DNA from: Capsicum annuum
Lineage: Eukaryota; Streptophyta; Magnoliopsida; Solanales; Solanaceae
Assembly: GCF_002878395.1 (NCBI RefSeq)
Contig: NC_061118.1
Span: 3,895,651-3,959,650 of the forward strand
Reading direction: 5' to 3'
DNA length: 64,000 nucleotides
Position numbers and translations under genes: made by a program. Below, in pieces: positions 33,390-44,577 of the stretch (its first letter is position 1; every line of letters begins with the position of its first letter). The notes under the pieces were generated by a model. The model worked only from the letters and a program-made list of their open reading frames with translations. It did no database searches and had not been told where the DNA came from.

Positions 33390-34730
33390 GATGGTACTTT
33401 AAGGTACCAAGGGCGGTTGTGCATTCCTGATGTTGATAGTTTGCGGCAAAGAATCTTGGCTAAGATGCATGAATCATGCTACGTTATATATCTCAGCTCA
33501 ATAAAGATATATCATGATTTCAAGGAGATATATTGGTGGAATGGTATGAAAAGGGATATGGATGATTTTGTGGCCAGATACATGGTGTGTTAAAAAGGTA
33601 AAGTTAAGCAGATGAGGACTGGTGGGTTGAATCAAGAAATTAATTTACTTGAATGGAAATAGAAGGTAATCAATATGAATTTTGCTACCAACCTTCCTTG
33701 GTCGCGAAACCAATTTGATTCGATTTGGGTCATTATGGATAGAATAACGAAGTCTGCTTATTTTTTGCTAGTGAGGACTACTTTTTTAATGGAGGATTAT
33801 GCGAAGTTGTACCTTTAGGAGATTATTAAGATGCATGGGGTACCTGTTTCAACTATCTTTGATCATAGTACGTAATTTTCATCTCATTTCTGGCAGTCTT
33901 TTCAGAAAGGGTTGGGTACCAACGTTAGTCTAAGTACTGCTTTCCATTTTCAGTTCGATGGTTAAGTGGAGAGGACAATTCAGACATTAACGAATATGCT
34001 TCAGGGATGTGTGATTGATTATGGTGGCAATTGGGTTGAAAATTTACCTTTGATGAAGTTTTCTTACAACAATATCTATCATTCTAGTATTAGTATGTCC
34101 CTTTTTAAGGCGTTGTATGGTAGGAGGTGCAGATCACCTATTGGTTGGCTCGAGCTTGGTGAGGCAGATATGATCGATTTGAATTTTACCAATCAGGCTA
34201 TGTAAAAGGTGAAGGTGGTCCGAGATAGGCCTAAGGCTGCCCAAAGTTGCCGAAAGTCCTAGATGGATGTAAGGCATAAAGACTTGGAGTTTGAGGTTGG
34301 GGATAAGGTATTCCTAAAGGTTTCTCCCATGAAGGGAGTAATATAGTTTGGTATGAATGGGAAAGCTCAATCCACGACTTGTTGGTCCTTATATTGTTCT
34401 ATGAAGAGTTTGTAATGTGGCTTATGAATTGGATTTGACTTCTAGTTTGAGCTTTGTTTATCTAGTATTTCATGTTTCTATGTTAAAGAAGAGAATTGGT
34501 GATCCTTCTTCGATTGTTCCTTTAGAGGGGTTGGGTGTCTCAGACTCTCTGACTTATGATGAGGTCCCGATTGAGATCTCGGATAGGCAAGTTTGTTTCT
34601 TAAAAACTAAGGATGTGGCTTTAGTTAAGGTTCTTTTGCTGAACCAAAAGGTGGAAGAAGCTACATGGGAAGCGGAGAAGAACATGAATTCCAAGTATTT
34701 ACATCTGCTTTCTACTCCTGGGATTCGTTC
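33390..34730 (+). pseudogene. Integrase with chromodomain-like tail of B, broken
   Basis: The zinc-binding region is at 33430-33600 (IPDVDSLRQRILAKMHES to DDFVARYMVC). The core begins near 33715 with WVIMDRITKSAYF, which carries the first aspartate. The second aspartate position reads FDHST near 33860, where DRGT is usual. The glutamate helix VERTIQTLTNMLQ follows near 33970, and GRRCRSPIGWLELGEAD near 34120-34170. The open frame at 34417-34920 contains the end of integrase (HVSMLKKRIGDPSS) and a chromodomain-like tail (SYDEVPIEISDRQV to EEATWEAEKNM). Stops at 33592 and 34203 break the frame. Confidence 0.88.
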
Positions 34731-34905
34731 GAAAGGTATTTGTTCTTCAACATATCTTTATTTTTTAAGTTTGTTAAAGGAAAGACTAATATCTTTGCAT
34801 CATTGTTTTCAAACTTTGTTAAATATTGGAAATATATTTGATAATACAAATGACTCATGCATGTGGTTACCCCTCCTTGTCCGTCATTCAGGGATGAATG
34901 TTCCT

Positions 34906-34917
34906 ACTGGGGAAGAC
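34906..34917 (+). other. Polypurine tract of B
   Basis: ACTGGGGAAGAC precedes the 3' LTR, in the same context (after GATGAATGTTCC) as the tract of E1 at 8463. Confidence 0.65.
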
Positions 34918-37320
34918 TAAAACACCCTAGTTTCTGGACCTTAGAAAATTTCCTTGATTTCTGGTTTATAGGTAAGATACGACTTAGGGAATGAGTCATA
35001 TGCTTGGGTATGAGTGGTATAGTCCAGTCGTATATTGATCAGTGTTGGTTGGTGGGATAGATTTAGTCATTAGAATGGGTACAACTTGGTTGGTACCAAT
35101 CATATCGGTGGATACGGGTTGTTTGGTTTCTTTAGTTAACCTTAGAATTGATAACTTAAGTTGGATCTAAGTACGAGTGGCTCACCATGAGCTACAAGCT
35201 AGGGTACGAGTTATACCTAGGACTCGTATGATGGATAATGTTCAAACCTCCTGGATTCTATTCTGCTAGGGGTACGATTTATGGGTACTAGTCATACACT
35301 TGGATACGATAGGAGTTTGGGTATGTCATACTATAGACAGTTTGGGTCCAAGGGGAAAGCCTAGGATACGAGATGTGGGTACCACTCCTACAGGATGGGT
35401 ACAACTCATAAGGGTCAGTCGTACCCTATGATGGGAATTAAGTACAGTTTAAGTGAGGGCAATTTAGACAATTCCCCACTTATCCTAATGCGGTCCCACA
35501 ACTTATATCCCTATGGGGAGGTTGTTTTCCCTACTATTTCATTCTTAAACACTTAGAAAACACTCTTAAATCTTCTCCAGAGTTCTTGGGCAAAGGAAGC
35601 TGGGGTTTCATCTTAAGGAGTAAATTGGGGCTTGTCTTGGTGATTTCTCTCCACCATCATCTTGATTTAAGGCATGTTCTCTTCCCACATTGTTAGTTCC
35701 AACAAAAGGCATGGTTTTTACAATATTTTCATGTTTTGAATGTTGTATGATTTTGGGTTTTCAAATATAATTTGGGGGTTTTGGTTTCAAATGCTTGGTT
35801 ATAGTTTTCCCATGTTTTAATTATGCTTGTATATGTATTAACAGTGGATTTGGATAATTAGTTACATGGGAATCGTTATTTGGTAATGGACTTTAGTTTT
35901 GGAAGTACTATGCCCGTATGTGTTTGATAAAATGCCTATAATAATGCTTTCACTATAATATTGGTTTTTCAATGGAACTTATACATGGTTTAAACTTTGT
36001 AATGAAAGCCTTAATGATATGAATGGTTTAAATGGTTTTGGAATGGTTTGTCTTAATAGACATACTTATGGGGTACATGGGAATCCCCTAAGTTAATTTG
36101 ATATTATGATCTATGGGAACATGCGAATCCCTTGATCTCAAAAAGGCTTGGCCTAGGGACAATACTTACAAGTTATAGTTGGTATGACGGTACCACTACT
36201 AAAGTCCTCGGTTAATAATAAATGGGAAATTGTTTGTCTTTTTGGTAATAGTTTTAATTTGGATTAAAGAAGGAGGTGTGTAGTAAAGCCGTGAAAAATG
36301 GAGGTCCTGGGGGATCAAAACTGGAAACTCATTTTTGCCGATGTGAGGTTTGGTCCTAGTGACCGTGTGCATGATGTCACACTTTATATTTTAGGGGATG
36401 TACTAGTCATCCTAGGTTCTTTTCTCTGGTTATGCTACTTCACGCACTGGGTCCCTTTTAGAAGGGGGATTTAAACCCATATAGCTCGTGGGTGGTTTTA
36501 GGATAGCAAAGCTACACAGCCTAGGTAAAGGATTTAATGGCATGCTAAACCTGATTCCCTTTCCAAGCATGGTTATATACATATATATGGATGGTTTTAC
36601 TTGGTTTTATAATTGGCATTATTTTATTTTATCTTGAGTTCATGCTAGCATTCACTCATTAACCCGTCTTCAGATGGTTGTATCCCCACGTAATGCAGGA
36701 ATTAGTTGTTCTACTCCTCCTGTTTAGTATTTGGACACTCGGGGGTCAGCTTTGGATTAAAATAGTGAGCTTCCATTTATTCGAAAGGATTCATTTCATG
36801 GATGTTATTTCATACTCTAGATTATTTATGGATATTGGTTTTGGTTATAGTTGGGGGCATGTTTCAACTAGATATTTGTATTCTTTTAGTTAGAGGCTTT
36901 TATGGAACTAGTATGGATTGGAATGGGAGAGATTGGTATTGGTTTCAGCCTTTGCATTGGTATTGGTATTAAGACTAATATCGATTGATGATATAGTTGA
37001 TTGTTCCATCCTCTTTTATTTTGGGATTATATACTTAATTATCTATGGTACTAGTTTAGTTATGGTCAGATTTATGGTTTCAGTTTGGTTTGGTATGGCT
37101 GGACGATTGGTATGGGATGGTTGGACTCGATTGGCTAGATCATTGTCTTAATCCTATCCCAGATTCATTATATGAGTTGTTATACTATCTTGTTATATGC
37201 TTGAAATTCATCCAACTTAGGGCAGACGGCTAGAGGTTGGATTGGGTAGTGGGGGTGGTCTGTGGTTCCAGTCGGACTTGGGATGCCCATTACGATAAGG
37301 CCCCGGGTCATGTCGTGTCA
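34918..37320 (+). repeat. 3' LTR of B
   Basis: About 2403 bp from TAAAACACCC (probably TGAAACACCC or similar originally) to GTCATGTCGTGTCA. Between about 34975 and 35430 it holds around a dozen variants of TACGAGT or its complement. The 35150-36260 part matches the minus-strand LTR fragment at the right end of the window. No 5' partner exists inside the window. Confidence 0.75.
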
Positions 37321-40040
37321 TTTTTATTCCTCCATAAAAAATAGCCCCAACTGAGTTAATAGAGTTCACGAAAAAATTATTTGAATTATTGAATAAGGGG
37401 TTTGTTAGACCTAATATATCTTCTTAGGGTGCACCTGACCTGTTTGTGAAGAAGAAAGATGGTTTGGTACATACGTGTATTGATTATAGGAAGTTGAACA
37501 AGGTGATAGTTAAGAACAAGTATTTTCTTCCTTGCATACTAATCTATTTGATGAGCTTCAAGGTGCTTTGATGGTTTCCAAGATTGATTTGAGGTTTGGG
37601 TATCATCAGTTAAAGATAGTGTTTCAGATGTTCCAAATATTACTTTTCAAACTCAATAATCATTATGAGTTCTTCGTTATGTCGTTTGGATTGAACAATG
37701 CCCCTATAATTTTTATGAAGTTGATGAATTGGGTAGTTTAATTGTATCTCAACTCTTTGGTGGTTATATTATAAATGACATCTTAGCCTATTCCAAGAGT
37801 AAGGCCGACCACGTGAAGCATTTGAGGATTGTGCTTCAGAGGTTTCATGATAATAAGTTGTATTCCAATTTTTTTAGAGTCTGAGTTTTTTTTGGATTCT
37901 ATCACTTTCTTAGGTTATGTGGTGACTACGGATGGTATTATGGTTGATTCAGTCAAGCTTGCGATGAATCATGATTGGGATAGACCCACTTCTCCTATCG
38001 AGATATAGAGTTTTGTTAGTTTGGTGGGTTACTATCGGTATTTGTAGAGGGTTTCTCATCTATTGTGTCTTTTTTGACCAAGTTAACTCAAAAAAATAGG
38101 TTTTCAGTGATCGAATTATGTGAGAAGAGCTTTTAAAAGCTCAAGGTCTTTTTGACTTTTGCTCCTATCTTGACTTTGTTCAAGGAGGGTGTGGGTTTTA
38201 CCATGTTTTGTGATACATTAGGTGTTAGTTTGCATGTGATGTTGATGCAGGAGGATAAGGTGATTTCTTATGCCTATTGTTAGTTGAAGCCTCATGAGAG
38301 AAATACCCTACCCATGATTTGGAGTTGGTAACGTAGTGTTCGTGTTGAAGTTGTTGCATCATTACTTGCATAGAGTATCTTGTTGAGATTTTCTCAGATC
38401 ATCGTAGCCTTTAATACTATTTCAGATGGCTAGATCTTAACATAAGGTAGTAGCGTCGGCTTGAGTTGCCTAAGGACAATGACATCACTATTTTGTATTA
38501 TTCGGGCAAGGCAAATGTAGTTGTCGATGCTTGGAGTCGAAAGTCAACTTGTATGGGGAATTTACCTCATATCTTGACCCCGGGAGTGGCCTTTAGCCTT
38601 GGAGGTTTAGTCTTTAGCTAATCAGATGGTTAGGCTTGATGTTATAACACCCGGGCGTGTTTTAGCCATTATTGATGCTAGATCTTCCTTGATGGAGTAG
38701 ATTTGAACCCACCAGGTTGATGATGATCATTCGAGGGTGATTTAAGATATGGTATTGGTGGTCGAGTTTGTGTGTCAAGAGTTAGAGATTGGGCGAGATT
38801 GATTTTAGAGAAGGGTAATTACTTTAGATATTCTATTTATCTAAGCATGGCCAAGATGTATCGTAATTTAAAGCAACTTTACTGATAGGGTGGTATGAAG
38901 AAAGATGTGGTAGATTTTGTAGCTCATTTTTTGTATTATTAGTAGGTGAAGGCTGAGCATCAGGGACCAGGTGGTTTGCTTCATAGATTACCCTCTCTTG
39001 AGTGGAAGTGAGAGCAGATCACTATGGATTCGTGATTGGGTTGCCTCTTACTTCTTATGGTTCTTACTATATTTGGGTCATCATCGCTTAGTTGACCAAA
39101 TTGACCTATTTCATCCCTATTTAGATTTTCTCCAGTGCTAGGTGGTTAGCTTATATCTATATTCGTGAGATAGTTTGTCTTCATGGGATACCCTTGTCAA
39201 TTATTTCAGACAGAGTCCTAGTGTTCACTTCTAGCTTTTGGCATACTTTTTAGGAGGATTTGGGTACTCGGGTTGACCTTTGCATAACTTACCACCCCCA
39301 GACTGATGGTCAGTCGAAGCAGATTATTCAGTTTTTGAAGGATATGCTCAGTATATTTGTTATGGATTTTGCAGGTTAGTGGTAGCTACATTTGGCCTTA
39401 ATGAAATTTGCTTATAATAATAGCTACTATTCGAGTATTAAGATGGCACTTTATGAGACTTTGTATAGTACGTGTTGTCAATCTCTTATTGGTTGGTCTG
39501 AGACTTAATCGGTTAGACCCCATGTTACTGACTTGCTTTGAAGTCTTTTTATATATTTCGAGTGATTTAGGATAGGCTTCAAGAAGCCTAGAGTAGGAAA
39601 AAATGTTATGCATACCATAGGATTCATGCCTTGAAGTTTGGGATTAGTGATAGAGTCATCCTTCGAGTGTTGCCCATAAAAGGTGTGATGAGATTTTAGA
39701 TGAGGGTCAGGATTAGCCCCAATTATATAGTACCTTTTGAGATTCTTCAGATTGTTGGAGAGGTTGTTTATAAGTTGGCCTTACTATTGGAATTTTCAGC
39801 CATTTTTCCAGTTTTTTATCTATCTATAATTTAAAGCTAAATTTTAGATAATTCTCATATGCTTCATTGGGACTCGGTTCAATTGGATGATAGGTTGACA
39901 TTTGTTTAGGAGGTAGTGTCCATTTTATCCAGGGAAGTGAGGTGGATGCATTCTAGAGATACTCCTATAGTTAAGGTTTAGTGGAGACACCATCCTGTTA
40001 AGGTGGCTACCTTGGAGGTTGAGTTTGACATGCGTAGAAG
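37321..40040 (+). pseudogene. C1: truncated gypsy pol (reverse transcriptase to chromodomain), heavily decayed
   Basis: It starts within reverse transcriptase directly after the LTR end of B: IAPTELIEFTKKLFELLNKG near 37340, then [19 protein letters not shown] and GYHQLKI (open part 37532-37741). RNase H traces run to about 38450. An integrase follows (about 38760-39700) with WVIIA, ISDRVLVFTSSFW and YHPQTDGQSKQIIQ, where the glutamate region is altered. A chromodomain-like end (PIVKV, HPVKVATLEVE) lies near 39960-40030. Gag, protease and both LTRs are missing. Stops occur about every 15 codons, so it is older than B. Confidence 0.8.
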
Positions 40041-40900
40041 TGACCCTCAGTTCTTTATCAATTCAGGTAAGAGACCCTGTTATTAGGGTAATTACACTGC
40101 AAGCCACAGTGTCTCACAATTCAGAGGCCAGGGATTTTACGGTAGGTACCCCCAACATCAGCCTTATTAGATTTGGGGTCAGCCTAGTAGCCCAATTTAG
40201 GAAGTGCTTCAGATATCTTATAAGGGTCAGCCCGATTATAGTGGTTTTGCTGGTTAGAGCAGTGGTTAGTTGAAGAGGGGTATTCAGTGAGAGCCATCGA
40301 GTTGAGGTAGTTATTACAAATCAGTCAAACTTTCTAGATAGAGTAGAGTGCTAAGGGCATGATATGACTCTGGGGTTGTCCGTTACTTTTCTCAAGAGTG
40401 TCCTTGGTGTGGGATGATAAAGTCCTCAATTTACAATGCAAAATCAATCAAATCAATGCCTCATCCATCTAGGGGTGTTGCATAGGGTCATAAGGGTGGT
40501 CCCTAGGATTCGAGAGGTAGTCCAACAGGAGGTAGGATAGGTGGTCCCGCAAGCACCCAGTTTGGTAATGGACAGGTCCATTTTTATGCTATATTAGTTA
40601 GACTGGAGGTTGATGCTTCGAGTGTTGTTATTATAGGTAAGATTTATGTATTCCATCAACCAGTTTCTTCTTTGTTTTTTGCTTATTATTAATTGTGGTT
40701 AGGTTGGTCTCTAGAGTCTTTATCTGTGCCATTACGTGTAACTACCCTCATGTGTGATTCTTTAATAGTGAATTAGGTAAACAGATCATGTTTGGTGACT
40801 ATTCAGGACTATGATACTCTGGTTGTTCTTATTATGCTAAATACAGTTAATTTCAATATGATACAAGAAAAGGACTAGTTATACCCCTACCATGCAGACT
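40041..40900 (+). pseudogene. C2: gag C-terminus and retropepsin, decayed
   Basis: Low-complexity glutamine/glycine-rich coding near 40090-40260 (QFRGQGFYGRYPQHQPY) is the usual linker before a gypsy zinc knuckle, which is only faintly visible near 40350-40420. Protease-like sequence follows near 40565-40880 (DASSVVIIGKIYVFHQPVSSLF, then NRSCLVTIQDYDTLVVLIML); the active-site DPGST motif is unrecognisable. It joins the chromodomain-like end of C1 without an intervening LTR. Confidence 0.6.
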
Positions 40901-41089
40901 TGGACTGCTTCACCAAGTCCATTACCTTAGCCATGCCTAGCATACCCCAATTATATGGAAAGGTTCTTTTAGTAGCTCACTGACGGGGATTATTTCTTAT
41001 ATGTGGGCAAGGAGACTGATATCGAGGAGGTGTGGGTCATTCCTTGCTTATGTTTAGGATGTTAGTGTTGTAATTCCTTCATTTGACTC

Positions 41090-42420
41090 TGTTCCTATTG
41101 TCTATGATTTTCTTGATTTTTTCCTAATGACCTACCTATCCTTGCTCCTGAGTATGATATAGAGTTTTCCACTTATCTCTACCAAGGTACTCAACCTATT
41201 TATATGGCTCGTTATTATATGGTTCCTGCTAAGCTAAGGAACAAAATATTCAACTCTAAGACCTTCTAGGTAAGGGCTTTATCAGATTGAGTGAATCTTC
41301 TTGGGGTGCTTGGTTCTATTTGTGAAGAAAAAGGATGGCTCTATGTGTATTAGATACATGTAGTTGAATAAGGTGATAATGATGAATAAGTATCCTATAC
41401 ATCGTATCAATGATTTGCTTGACCAACTTCAGGGTATGACAATATTTTCTAAGATTGGTTTGAGGTTTGGTTAACATTAGTTGAGGAGCAGGGCGACGGA
41501 TACCCATAAGATAGTCTTCAAGACTCGTTACAGTCATTATGAGTTCCTGGTGATGTCTTTTGAGTTGACCAATGCCCCAATAATATTTATGGATTTTAAT
41601 TGTATTTTCAGGCCGTATTTGGACTTCTCCATGATAGTTTTATTTATGACATCCTGGTTTATTTGAGGAGTAGGGAGGAGCACGAGCAATATTTGAGGAT
41701 TGTGCTCTACACTTTGAGAGATCATAGGTTTTACGCCAAAATCTCAAAGTGCAAGTTCTGTCTTGAGTCTGTATCTTTCTTTGGTCAAGTGGTATCTAAG
41801 GATAGAATTATGGTGGACCCAACAAAGATTGAGGCTATTCGCGGTTGGGATTGGTCTACATTCCCTACTGAGGTTCGTTATTTCTTTAGGATAGTAGGCT
41901 ACTACAAGTGGTTTGTCGAGATATTTTCTTCTATTGCAACCCCTATGACCTGGTTGACTAGGAAGGAGTTTGTATTTCAGTGGCCTGCGGATTGTGGGGT
42001 GAGCTATCTTAAGCTCAAGGACTTGCTCACTTCAGCTTTTGTTATTAGTTTGGGGTGTGCTTTGATGCAGCGAGGTTGTATTTTATTGCATATGTATTGA
42101 GGCAGCTGAAGGTGCATAAGTGAAACTACCCACTCATGATTTGTAGTTGGCAGTGGTAGTATTTGTGCTTAAGATTTGGAGGCATTACTTGTATGGTGTT
42201 TATTGCAGGATCTTGATTAACCACTGTCGTATTCAATACATTAAGACCCAGCGAGAGTTTATTTTGAGTCAGCATAGGTGGATAGAGTTACCAAAGGATT
42301 ATGATATCTCTATTCTATACCATCTAGGCAAGACGAATGTGGTAGCAGATGCCTTGTATTGGAAGGAAATGAGCATGGGTAGGACTTCATTTAAGTTTTT
42401 TAGCAGCCGTTGCCTATTGA
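41090..42420 (+). pseudogene. C2: reverse transcriptase and RNase H, decayed
   Basis: Motifs visible across frames: KKKDGSMCIRYMQLNKV near 41325, [19 protein letters not shown] at 41520-41580, a [19 protein letters not shown] stretch at 41637-41690 where the catalytic DD has become YD, and FFRIVGYYKWFVEIFSSI near 41880-41940. RNase H remains include [12 protein letters not shown] near 42170 and [15 protein letters not shown] near 42320-42360. The loss of a catalytic aspartate and the frameshifts exclude activity. Confidence 0.82.
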
Positions 42421-42631
42421 TATCTAGTCCTTATCTATCTTGATGGTTCGTCTTAATGTTTTTCACCCTAGGAGGATTATTGCTATTGTTTAGGCTAGAT
42501 CTACCCATTGGAGTAGATTTGGAGTCGTTAATTTGAGGATAATAGGCTTCGTAGCATTAGAGGGTAGGTGTTGAGAGGTGAGTCCAGGAGGTCTACGTTA
42601 GATTTTGAGAGAGTTCTAAAATTTGCGACCA

Positions 42632-42722
42632 TTTTGTGTTCCATGATTTTGAGATTTTATTCAGTTTATTCTTTGTGAGGTTTATAGCTCAAAGTATTCT
42701 ATTCACCCTCGAAAAACTAAGA

Positions 42723-42763
<41 letters not shown>

Positions 42764-43314
42764 TTTTCTTTTTATTTTCCAAACTAAGTCTAGATTTTTA
42801 TCAATACATACATCGGCTGGAGGGTTTGCATAGAAGGTTCACGTCATTCACCATCAACCTTAAGATTTTAAATCTGAGTTCAAGGAGACAAAAATAAGTA
42901 AATCTACATACATATAAAAGCACAAGACTCCTTAGTGGAATGTTTTCACTCTTTTATAATTCAAAAGTAAATTTTATACTGAATAAAATTATGAAATATT
43001 TCCCTATTTAACTTTCATAGAATTGATTAAGAGTAATTTTCACCACTTCAACAATAATATAGATTTTACTTTTTAAAACAATGTATGTAAAAAAACAAAG
43101 ACAAACCAAATTCAAATCTTATAATGTTGGCACATTTTCATTCTCTCTTATGTTTCTCTCTAAATTTATTTCCACAAATATGGGAATATTGGTCCACCTT
43201 CTACTATATCCTTATACAACAAAGTCAAAAAATATTTATTAGAAAGAAAGTGAGGATTTTGGACTTATTGAAAATGATTTTGTTTATAGTTGATTTGAGA
43301 TAGTTAATTTTTAG
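42632..43314. mobile_element. Unclassified AT-rich insertion within C2 integrase
   Basis: C2 coding stops making sense after a LDFERVLKFAT-like linker at about 42630 and resumes at about 43316 with RDLRQHYWW. About 33 codons of the usual integrase start are absent. The 0.68 kb in between is AT-rich, has a TA microsatellite (42722-42759) and no coding signal or obvious terminal repeats. It could be a fragment of a small DNA element or LTR; boundaries are approximate. Confidence 0.45.
42722..42759. repeat. TA dinucleotide microsatellite
   Basis: A TA run of about 38 bases, with one TG near its start, inside the insertion in C2. Confidence 0.9.
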
Positions 43315-44520
43315 GTGGGTTAGGGATTTGAGGCAACATTACTGGTGGCTTGTTATCCAAAGAGATATAGCATAGTTTGTATCTTGTTGGCTTTGATGTC
43401 AATAGGTAAAGGCCAAGCATCAAACACCTAGTGGATTGCTTCAGAGGCTGCTCATTCTCGAGTAAAAATGGGAGCGACTACAATTGATTTTGTAGGTGGT
43501 TTACCCCGTACTTCATATGGTTTTGATAGTGTTTAGGTCATCCTAGATCGATTGAACCAATATACCCATTTCATCCCTATCCATACCTCCTATAGTTCCA
43601 AGAGGTTGGCTCGTGTCTATTTTTTAGGGATGGTTCATCTTAGCTAGGTGCCTATGTCTATCATTTCATACCGAGGTTCTCAATCAACTTATATCTTTTA
43701 CAGGACATTTCAGGAGTAGTTTGGTACATAGGTTGATCTTAGAATCGCATTTCATCCCCAGACTGATGAGAAATTAGAGCAAACTATTCAAGTTTTGGAG
43801 GATATGCTCCACATTTATGTGTTGGATTTTAGAGTTTAATGGGATCATTTTTTAGCTTTGGTTGAGTTTTTGTGTAATAATAGATTTCATTCTAGTATTT
43901 ATATGGCCCCATTACAAGCATTATATGGTAGACGATGTTGATCTCTGCGAGTTAGTTTGAGATATCTGAAAAATAGGCAGCAAGGTATAAATTTACTTCA
44001 TAAGTCATTGGACGGGTTTAGGTGATTCAAATAGGCTACGAGCATCTTAAAGTAGGAATAAGAGTTATGCTGACCATATATGTTGGGCATTGAGTTTTAG
44101 AGTGGGTGAAACATTCTTTTTGCGAGTATTGCCTATGAAGGGCGTGATAAGATTTAGGAGGAGGTTTAAGCTCAGCCCTAGGTTTTGGACCATTTGAGAT
44201 CCAACGGGTAGTTAGGGAGGTAGCATATAGCTTGGTATTTCCCCTTCTTTTTCATCCATCTACCCGATATTTCATGTATCTATGTTGTGGTAATATATAT
44301 TCCAGATAAGTCTCATGTTCCTGAGTGGGACTCAGTTCAATTTGATGAGAGGTTGGCATTCATATAGGAACTTGTGTCTAGTTTTGCTAGAGATATAAGG
44401 TGGTTGTACTCTAGATACATTCCTATAGTTAAGGTCCAATGGAGTCACCATCTAATTGAGGAATCAACATAGGAGACTGAGCATGATATATGGACCCAGT
44501 TTTATTACTTGTTTGAGCCG
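43315..44520 (+). pseudogene. C2: integrase with chromodomain-like tail, decayed
   Basis: It resumes with RDLRQHYWWLVIQRDIA (zinc-binding region near 43316-43370), then a QVKAKHQTPSGLLQRL-like linker. Core traces include HFIPIHTSYSS near 43567, a degraded ISDRG position near 43660 and FHPQTDEKLEQTIQ near 43750. A short NNRFHSSIYMAPLQALYG-like stretch follows near 43875-43930. The tail near 44330-44470 (WDSVQFDERLAF, then VKVQWSHH) is chromodomain-like. Multiple stops. Confidence 0.75.
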
Positions 44521-44577
44521 TTTAGTACTTTCTTATCCTTTACTTTCACAGACCAAAGTCCTTTTAGTAGTGGATGC

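Larger units (their letters stand above)
30946..37320 (+). mobile_element. B: chromovirus-type Ty3/gypsy element lacking its own 5' LTR and most of gag
   Basis: Plus-strand order: gag zinc knuckle, retropepsin, reverse transcriptase, RNase H, integrase, chromodomain-like tail, purine tract, 3' LTR (34918-37320). It is the best preserved pol of the window, but each gene has a few stops. No primer-binding site or gag N-terminus lies between the LTR relic ending at 30945 and the zinc knuckle, so the 5' end was lost and another family's LTR is now joined to it. Its LTR family recurs on the minus strand at 62690-64000. Confidence 0.82.

Noticed and set aside
33167..33424. 85-codon open frame on the minus strand
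   Set aside because: Antisense to the linker between RNase H and integrase of B.
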